A DNA stretch of 64,000 bases, taken from NCBI RefSeq assembly GCF_932526225.1, contig NC_064037.1:14583703-14647702 (forward strand), written 5' to 3'. This stretch comes from Nematostella vectensis (lineage: Eukaryota > Cnidaria > Anthozoa > Actiniaria > Edwardsiidae). The notes below the pieces were generated by a model. That model was given only the letters and a program-made list of their open reading frames with translations, had not been told where the DNA came from and did not search any database. Below, piece by piece: positions 55,557-64,000 of the stretch. Within the stretch, counting starts at the first letter, position 1. Each line of letters begins with the position of its first letter. The position numbers and the translations under genes were made by a program.

Positions 55557-57760
55557 CTAAAAAAATGTTATTTTGCTTTATTAATCATTATAGATCATAA
55601 CAATTTACGATGAAAATAATTTTTCGTCAAGTATCAGCTCGTTTTTTAAAAGTATTTTGTGTGAGAATATTTAACACAAATTACACTCTCGAAGTTTACC
55701 TCGAAAGCTGTCACATTCTCTTTTTTATTTATTTCAATATTTTATCTCATTATATTAAATGTCAGATTTTCTATTTTTCTTGTTAGATGGTTGAAAACTG
55801 TTGAAATTTGCGCATGTGTTTGCCTCAATTTGCGTTGCACCATGGCAATACGGGCTCAAGTTTTAATCTTGACAGCTCTCGAATCCATCAAAATATTATA
55901 GAATAACGAAGTATACATCTTTGTGGCCTGTGAAAAAGTTATGGTAGTTTTCAAAGCAAAGATGATGCAATTTTTCATTCTCCCAGGTGTTTATCACATT
56001 TCATCATTCTCATTTGATTTCTATGAGTCGATTAATTTCCGACCAAGCGATGTTTCAAAGGGTGTTGAACTGTTTGAGACTATTCATATATTTTATTCGT
56101 TTTCTTTCACTGCACAGCAGGATGCACGCAACGCATAAGTATTTTATGTAGTCGACGCGACGTGTACAAGAATTTCAAAACAGCGGGAGAATCTTTCAGA
56201 AAAAAACCGCCATCATATCAGTTATTCAGAATTACGTGACTTGAATATGAAATAAAGAAAAAAAATCTTATCCTCAAGATTTATTCACCCGCATTATTTG
56301 TTCTTTTTCGGCGATATCTTTCTTCATTTCTCGAGTTGTATTAGAAAGTATTTATTTCATATCCACAGCATGTTTCTAGTCAAAAGCGCGCGTTACTTAT
56401 CTAGCAGTCAGTTCCCCGACAAGGAATCCAAACAAAACGTTGATAACGCAGCGCAAAGAAAGAAAGCAATAGGTTTAGAGTCTAGCAATTGTCAATTTCT
56501 GCTATTCGTTGTAATAAATCATAGTGCCAACAAACAAAAACGCGTCGGCGGTACAATAGGTCAGCGGGGGTTGGAGAAGTGAACAGCGTTCTGGCTATGT
56601 AAAGTAAATCCCCACAATTCCTCTAGAATATAAATCGCTTTATATTTCTTAGCGAAGTGAAAAGCTTTTATATAAATTCTGATTATCTCGAGATAAGAAG
56701 CTACTGAAACTTTCCGCGCACTTCAGTGTTATCAGAGCATTTGGAGATTGAGTTCTCAATTCGAATTTTATTTGTGGTAGAAATTCTGACGCTGACATAG
56801 GATGGGATGTCTGAAAACTTTCCCATATTGGCAGATGGGCAGATTCCCAAATGGTTTTTGGCGACCCGAAATTGCCCTCAACGATAGTAAGATTAATCCA
56901 CAGTTGGTCAACCGTTCAATTTTGGTCCATTTTAATGACTTCTTCCGCCAATTTTTTAACATAATTTTTCATACAATTCAAGTGGATTGTTCACCTCAAC
57001 AACTCTTTTTCGTATGTTCTTACCCTCGGTTCGATCTAATTCCAATTTGCCTTTCCTAATTAAAACGTACAAAATAGAGTAATAAAACTACATATCTATT
57101 ACACTTTATTTTATTTTTCAGCAAACATCGTATATATACAATTGGCATGTGTTGACGCTGTCGTTATTGCATGGTCATTTGACGGGTTCTTTTATCAGCA
57201 AACATTAAGGGTATTACGGTAAATCGAAACTCATATAGCAAATATTAATACTCAACAAACTCGTCATGTATATCGTCAGTGTATGAAATGCAGCCTTTAT
57301 TAAAAAAATAATAACACATTCCCATATCAATAACCTTTACCGAGATTAGCTATTCTTTATTTCAGTGTAGGTGGATTCTCAAGAACACTTGTTTCAAAAT
57401 TAAAAACAGTTTGACATGAAATAGAAATTTGCCGAATCGGCATTTCCGATCCGGGGCAAGTGAAACGGCGGTTATTTTTCTGAACATTAGTGATTACTTT
57501 AAGCTGTAATGAAAATAATAACAATAACGGATAGATTCTGAGGTATTGCTAGCTCTTCTAATTGTTAGATCGATGGGGGCCTTGATAATTATTACATACA
57601 AACTGCATTTTGAGTGACACACCTACACACATTCTGATTGGTCGAGAACTCGACCAACTGGGTTCATAAGCTCGCGCGGACTCATCCGTCTCTACATTCG
57701 CGAGTCACAGCTGTGAGGAGAGCCACCTTTTAGCCAAAACACAGTCAACTCTAACTCGCC
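55557..57760. other. no gene recognised; likely promoter side of ShKT-type gene
   Basis: AT-rich. Just upstream of the gene, the palindrome TGGTCGAGAACTCGACCA lies at about 57,640-57,657. No clear TATA box. Confidence 0.35.
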
Positions 57761-60700
57761 ATGGACGTCAAATTGGTTGCAATCCTTTTCGCATGCACGT
57801 TGTTCTCGCTCTCGTTCGCTAATGGATATAGACTAGAAAGCTTGAGAAATCTGCCAAATGACGCTTTGGAGGAGGAGAGTGAGGGTAAAAAATTTTTTAT
57901 CGCTTTTTATCTCATTGTGATATTAATCTTGTTACGCTCTACGGATCGAATACAAAGTATATAGCTTTCATAATTTAGAAATTAAGTGAAAAAATTTCTG
58001 GTATTGTTAGAAGCGGGACATATAGTTAGTGTTTCCCAATTCTTTATTGGTGAGTTTTAAGTTTAGTTATGAAGAGATTCAACCATGAAACATAAACATT
58101 CATCAAGAGTCTCTAAAATATAGATACACGAGTTCAAACGCTCAGCTCAATACTAAAACTAAACTAAAATTTAAACTAAAATTATATCATTGAAAAAACG
58201 ACAAACATTTTATGAAAAGAGAAAATTTTCTCTTAAAAGTGACTGTGCAGTTGTTGAATTTCGCATTGTTTTTGGTTGAGGTGTGTTTGGTTTCTCACGA
58301 GTAACCGTTCGCAATTTGCACCCGCTGAGAGCCAAAAAGATTTTCAAGTTATCGTTTCCTTGTTTCCTGTCGCCCAGTGAGAGGGGAATTGCAAAATGTA
58401 AACAAAACACAGATGACACCAGCAAAGGAATTTATAGAATATCGAGCGTTGAGAGAAAGCACCACAAAAAAGAGGGAAATGGAATGATTGGAAATAAGAA
58501 AGTGGAAACAAAAAAAGGACAGTGTAGACACAACAAGCGAATAGAGAAAGTCATTATGTATCTTTACCTCAGATTAGTTTTAAAGCTCAATAAACATGAC
58601 TGTTTCCAATTCTATAAAACGATTGATTAATAAAATTCTAATGTGGATAATTACCAATACCAAAGAAGCCGAAAAATTGATTGAAAAATGACAATGACAA
58701 TTTTAATAGACCTGCCCTGGTTGGAACGTTACAAATATATTATCAATGGCGGCGCGCTTTATATTTTTTTAAGCGCGCAAGTGAATAACAACAATTCATA
58801 AATTTATTTTTTTTCTGGCATTTGTCACTGATTACTGTCTATTTATTACAGTTGCAGAAAAAAGCCCACTGAAGAAGCGAGGTAAGTTCAACGCCTCTTT
58901 TTCTTAATTACAATATAATGGAATTGACGAGAGAGGAGGTCGTTCATAGAACTTGATTAATGCGCTAACACCTAGAAGTATGGAGACGCAAAAATCCCAT
59001 TTCTAACATAATTCATTAATAGTAGCATTCTAGTAGCTATATTGATAAACGACATGGGCGAAGGTATAACATAACTTGACCCTAGAACCTTTATTTTAAG
59101 CGCTTTCCATGGAGATAACTATTTTCTCGGTCTTCTGTTTGTTTTCGTCCTTTGCCTTTTGAATGTGTTTTCAAGTATTTTGGGTGGATGCCTTTTGTCA
59201 CCAACAAAAATCGAGGTATGAAGGGGAGAGGAAAGGGGAGGGGGATGCTCTCTATTGCGAATAAGATAGCGACTTAACTCCCTTTAACCTGCTAGCGGAT
59301 TTAAAAATGGAGGCGTTTATTTGAGTAGTGTTATTTTATTTTTTGTTGGTTATGGTATTTCAGAAGATGTAATATACAGATATATAACAAAATGTCGTCT
59401 TTCCCCAGTAAATTAAAATGACACCCCCTCCTCCCCAATGGAAACTTTTTCACTACGGTTATGCTAGATTAGAGGAGCTCAATGTGGCGAAGCATTGATG
59501 AGAACGGCAAATATAACCCACATTTTTGTAATTTCGATCACAGTAATTCCCCATCCTTTTCTAATTCCACTATTTGTAGGATAATGGATGTGTTTAATTG
59601 CGTTTGATTATTGTTGCTCCAAAATGTTCGCACCTATTTTAAATTGATGCAAAATCTCAAGATAATATAATTCATATTTATTTTGTTCATTTATATGGCT
59701 CAACGGTCACTTAGGTATTTCCATAATTTCACAAACATACAAATAGCGTAGATGTAGAAACCTTCCCTTTAGGGCATACATATGAAGGATGAAAACATGT
59801 ATAAAAGAAAACAAACAATACAAGAACACCAATGCATGGATTCACTCGTCTTTCAATGATACCTTTCTCTCAAGACAAATGTTTGCAACGTGATAATTCA
59901 TACCGACCATTCAAAAACTGCTTGAAATTCGCAGATTGGCCGAAGAGTCAGTCATAGGTACAGTCATAGGTATCATATGAAAAAAGCATAGTATTTGAAG
60001 ATTCCTTAGTAAGAAATGACCCACTTTTTGGCCGCTGAAGGGGAGGGGGGGTGCGCGCGCACCCTGCGTACCCCCCTGTGTACGCGCCTGAGAATATCTA
60101 AAGAACAAATGGTGTATCTCGAGTCTAAAAAAGTAGATCCTCACCAATATAGTTGTATTTCGTATGAAGGGAGTGGCATCATTAAATGTTTTTGGTCATG
60201 ACGTCTTTTTTCTCTTTTCAATGTCTTTTGCACGTCGATTCTAACGATGTTGGCAGTTGATCCTAATCAAACACACTAAGACTAATAGTCTATTACTCCT
60301 TGTCTGATAGCCTAAAATAGTATTGTCTTCAGAATGTTTGGAAAGTTGGACTTGATAAATTGCTTGACTTTAGGTGGCATCTTTATGTGCTACAAGATTA
60401 TTATCGTTTATCTTCTAACTGAATGATCATTCTTTTCTTTTCGTTGCACAATATTGATTTTAGAATTTGAAAATTCTTTGCACTTCCTTATATTTACATA
60501 AGTAATTCAAACACCAGGAAACGATCTCAATAATTACGCTCCAGAAAGGACATTGATTGTCTTAAAGCAAAGGCGGAAATCAAATAGTCGCTCATCGAAT
60601 CCAAAACCTCCGATGATGATATCTTTAGGAACGAACAATGATTATTTTTTATCAATCTGACGATTTTTTTAAACTTTTGCTAAAAACAGACCTATCCTAG

Positions 60701-62168
60701 ACAAAACGCACAATCAATTTAAAAAAAAAATGTTTGAAAAGTAAATAAATGAAATTAATTTATATCAACACTTTAAAATCTAGAAAGACCTGTAAGCCAT
60801 GTAACCAGTTCCCACCAAGAAACCGAAAAAAAAGTCACGAAATTATGTTTTATCAAGTGATGTCTTGAATGACGGCGTGGTTGGCCGGGGCAATTATAAA
60901 AATAATACATCACATGGTAATCACTAATCCTCAATTAGATATTCACGATATCTTTCGTATTGTTCGTAACATCATTTAATTTGGAATGTCTTTAGTCGCT
61001 AAAGGACCGACCATTATATACTGACAAAAAAGTTACAGATTTCAGGTCTGATAAATCTTTTTCGCGGCAAAGTTGGCTTTTTTGATTTCTTGTGGAATAT
61101 CCCTGTGTATTCTAGCTAAGGATTGCTTGTTTGGAATTTGGCTTTCGAATTTTTTATCGGTATTTCTGCCACCGGTAAAGGGGGAAGATGTCTTTAAAAC
61201 TAAAAATTCATACCCGTTTTTTTTTTAACTTGCAATTTAAATTATTTTGTGCTTTAAAATATTTAAATCTAAAGGCTGAAAAAAAGTTTACGAAGCATTG
61301 TCACCCTTACCGTATATTTCTCCAACATTTGCAAACTCTTTGTTGTTTTTGTCAATCTTCGTCGTGCGTTTTGAAAGTCAAGCAATTCTCGGGCTGTCTT
61401 ATTTAAGGTAAACTATACCAAAATTAATTGATTGTATTTTCAGACATTTTAGTGGAGCCGAGAGCTAATTAGCCCAATTAAATTATAAATACTATAAATT
61501 GATTTAAAAGTTTGACTTTCTATTCTTAACTAAGATAAATAATTAAGATAATTAATTTGACAAATCTCAAACAGTTCCATCCATTCGATTATGTGGTCAC
61601 GTGTTATGGTCACGTGATAAAAACACATCGGCATGCCGGCTTTGCATAAATTGGACCGCCTTCGCATTCTATTCAGATGTGAACAAACCATATTTGGTAA
61701 TAATGTGGAGCCATCACAATCGAGGGATACTCATAGTTGTTTATTTATTCAATTCACTTTTTTTCTATCACTGCAGCGAGCAAAAAAGCCATATCATAAC
61801 TTCGGAGCATAAGCTCGCCTTCCTCGCAGGCGTTTTTAGACAGCGTCGCTCGCTAAGTCACCGGCCTCAAAACGCCTGCGAGGAAGGCTCACCATAAGCC
61901 AAGTCCAGGGTTTTATTCCAAGCGTTAAAATATTCACTATTATTTGTTCACGTACAAAATATGGTACACACAAAGATTCGTTTGTCACACGTCGGCGTCT
62001 CTTTTATTGACCACGTGCGTTCGGTCTGTACCTCCTTTCTCAGGTTGCTCTGATGCGTTTCCTGTTGTTTGCCGGTCCCCAAGCGTGAAAGCTGCTTGTT
62101 ATAACCCTAACCATAGGAGCCACGCCTTCATAACCGACGTCTGCAAGCACACGTGCCATCTTTGTTAA
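57761..62168 (+). CDS. ShKT-type (type 1 K+ channel toxin-like) secreted peptide precursor
   Basis: Three coding exons with matching phase: 57761-57884 (signal peptide MDVKLVAILFACTLFSLSFA plus acidic propeptide), 58852-58881 (30 nt, ending in a Lys-Lys-Arg processing site) and 62044-62168 (mature region, TAA). The precursor is 92 residues and the mature part about 41. The mature part has six cysteines spaced C-x7-C-x8-C-x14-C-x3-C-x2-C, closing with CKHTCHLC, the ShKT hallmark. Processing directly before Gly-Cys fits furin-type cleavage. Family knowledge: such sea-anemone peptides block voltage-gated K+ channels, but ShKT domains occur in other proteins too. No Lys-Tyr dyad of the classical blockers is seen, so activity is uncertain. 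Nothing is broken. Confidence 0.8.
60014..60092 (+). repeat. GC-rich dispersed repeat, copy 1
   Basis: AAATGACCCACTTTTTGGCC followed by G-rich and GCGCGCGC sequence and TGTGTACGCGCCTGAGAAT. An inverted, shorter copy lies at 63,522-63,580. It lies inside the long second intron of the ShKT-type gene. Confidence 0.75.
61813..61892. repeat. palindrome with ~20-bp arms
   Basis: GCCTTCCTCGCAGGCGTTTT and AAAACGCCTGCGAGGAAGGC are perfect reverse complements around a ~35-bp loop rich in GCTCGCT, about 150 bp upstream of the cysteine-rich exon. Confidence 0.8.
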
Positions 62169-63420
62169 ATACGGGAAATGTAAGTAAGACATATCAAGAT
62201 ATAACTGTTGATCGTAAACTATACTTTTACAGGGCCACTTGTACACCCTTTCAACCACCCCACCCCTTATATCATGCACATGCGGCAAGAAGTGGATAAG
62301 CGCCAGTAGACAAAGCAATAAAATGCCATGAAATTTTCCAATTCTCAATATATAAGCATACAAGGAGTTCCTCTGACCAAAAGCTAAAATTCCAAATTTT
62401 AAAGAAATTTAGAAAATATGAAATTTAGATATTAGCGAGCAAAGTTGGCTTAATTTCTGATCAGAGCCCGACTTCTCCCTAAAAACAAGGAGAATTCATA
62501 CTTTGAACATTAAAAAATTGCACCTCAAGCCTTTTCTCGAAGACGAATCCATTAGAAAAAAAAAAAAACTTTTTTGATATGTTGGTTTACATAACATAAG
62601 GAACCTCTATGCGAAAATTCAATCTTACCGAAGTTAACCAGACCTTATTTTGGGAAAACTTGCCATTTTTTGGATCTGTCGCGCCAGTATGATAATGAAA
62701 CAACGATGGAGTAAATACAAAACAGTGGCGCCAGAACAGTAAACGAAGAGGTCTTGGTCATGCGACTGCTAACCACAAGTAAACAATTTTATCATAGCCA
62801 AATCAATACTATGGCAGACAATCCGTGTTTATACTGTCAAGTAATGTTAATGAATAGTGCATGCTACATTGTGATTGGCGTTATAAACAAAAGCAGCATA
62901 TATATTTTTTTATATTCAAATTTCTGATACTGGAGAAGTGCTTTATTTACATGTTCAGCGCATTCTTACAATTGAAAAAATATTATCAATGTACAATACA
63001 AAGCGCAGATCCGGGAGTTCCAAAAAGGAAAGGAGGGGGCGACAAGGGTTTCAAGAAAGGTGGGGCCGACCCATTGTTTTTCCGTGAATTTTCTTTTTAT
63101 TTCTTGTTATTTCTATTTCTAAGCCAAATATCTGAAAATAGGGGCCCAACTTAGATCCGCCCCTTATACTTTATTTCAATAGTAGCTAACACTTTATTTT
63201 CTCCTTTAGGACTGCGATGGAGATAAAGATGACGAGAAACAAGAATACATAATCAAATAAAATGAGCCCAGAACGTTGTACAAAAACCTCCCCTCCCTTA
63301 TGTATTCAGTGTAGTATAGCATAGTGTATTACAATCTCCAGTGTAGTGCTCCCTTCGCTCCTCTATATACCATAAGATTGTACAGGTGTGAACATATAAT
63401 AAAGATGTGTCAGATGAATC
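62169..63420 (+). other. 3' UTR of ShKT-type gene with a UTR intron
   Basis: The last coding exon continues 11 nt past the TAA to a GTAAGT donor at 62180. An acceptor (TCTCCTTTAG) at about 63,209 opens a final exon with polyadenylation signal AATAAA at 63398-63403. A stop only 11 nt before the junction would not trigger nonsense-mediated decay. The linkage is inferred from signals and position. Confidence 0.5.
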
Positions 63421-64000
63421 AGTCGAATAAAGACTGGGAAAAATACCTATTCAATGTGTCCACAATGTTTTAAAAGGCATATAAAGGGGGGATCTATAAA
63501 AGAATACCCCTAGCCATTCCCAGGCGCGTACACAAGGGTACACTACCCCTTGCAGGCCAAAAAGTGGGTCATTTCTTATCAAGGAATCTTGTATTTTCCA
63601 TATAAATTCCAAGACTGCGCACCCCCTTTCAGTCAATACTGGAAACACGCTCTTTCCGACACGATATTTTTATCCTAGAGCAATAATCGAATCCTCGATA
63701 ACTCGAACATCCTGTACTCTCCCGTGCTCCGTACGTATTTTGGTCCATGCATTTTATTCTATAGGGACGGATACATAATCTCTTGAAAGACGAGTACAGT
63801 AGAGCATCGATATACGAAGACTTTATGACATTGAACAACAGACATTGCTCAGCTCAATTCAAAATGCCAATAGAAAAGACCAAGCTCCAAAGAACAAATT
63901 GCGTACGCTCAGAAAATTTAAACTGTCACACAATTTAGAAGATTATCTAACGGACGTAAAAAATATAGACCATAGGATTGCCCTTACTAAATTCAGGCTA
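63421..64000. other. intergenic; inverted copy of GC-rich repeat at 63,522-63,580
   Basis: GGCGCGTACACAAGGGTACA...GGCCAAAAAGTGGGTCATTT is the reverse complement of the 60,014 repeat, but lacks the GCGCGC tract. Short ORFs to the window end have no support. Confidence 0.5.

Noticed and set aside
56768-57059. Possible coding exon on either strand
   Set aside because: Readable fragments lie in different frames without matching splice sites.

Overview
The window is animal nuclear DNA, most likely from an anthozoan cnidarian (sea anemone or close relative). It is AT-rich, has spliced genes with GT-AG introns, carries a secreted peptide gene with a six-cysteine ShKT-type domain behind a Lys-Arg processing site, an intronless rhodopsin-class GPCR, and many decayed mobile elements. 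The species assignment is inference; no search was run.

Layout. 3.0-4.0 kb: an intronless GNAT acetyltransferase gene (minus), with a truncated copy of its 3' half at 16.7-17.0 kb. 6.5-11.6 kb: a plus-strand gene of tiny exons encoding an acidic repeat region, a long predicted coiled coil and a basic C-terminus; its 5' end is unresolved and one frameshift is visible. 12-18.8 kb: several foldback or MITE-like elements, including a 1,384-bp element with clear inverted ends and a 6-bp target duplication.

19,054-29,709: the standout feature, a GC-rich 10.66-kb Polinton/Maverick-like (virus-derived) element in AT-rich DNA. It has inverted ends, arrays of palindromes at both ends and a 6-bp flanking duplication. 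It holds remnants of a capsid-type gene, a packaging-ATPase start, a DDE integrase, several small membrane-protein genes, and a C-terminal DNA polymerase B fragment fused in frame to an SF1 helicase and an HNH-type zinc domain. Nearly every gene is broken; one two-membrane-segment ORF is intact.

30.6-31.6 kb: a 5'-truncated CR1/L2-type LINE with a TAA-repeat tail. 33.8-34.9 kb: the GPCR (minus). 38.1-44.9 kb: a decayed DIRS-like retroelement (gag-like, reverse transcriptase, RNase H) with an unusual inverted-repeat arrangement. 45-52 kb: no convincing gene, but duplicated repeats, a telomere-like minisatellite and a TIR element. 52.6-63.4 kb: a toxin-type locus with two first exons of identical length and phase, a small propeptide exon, the cysteine-rich exon and a 3' UTR exon.

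Host genes appear unrelated to one another. The only set of genes that clearly works together is the module inside the Polinton-like element (replication, integration, capsid, packaging), and it looks no longer functional.
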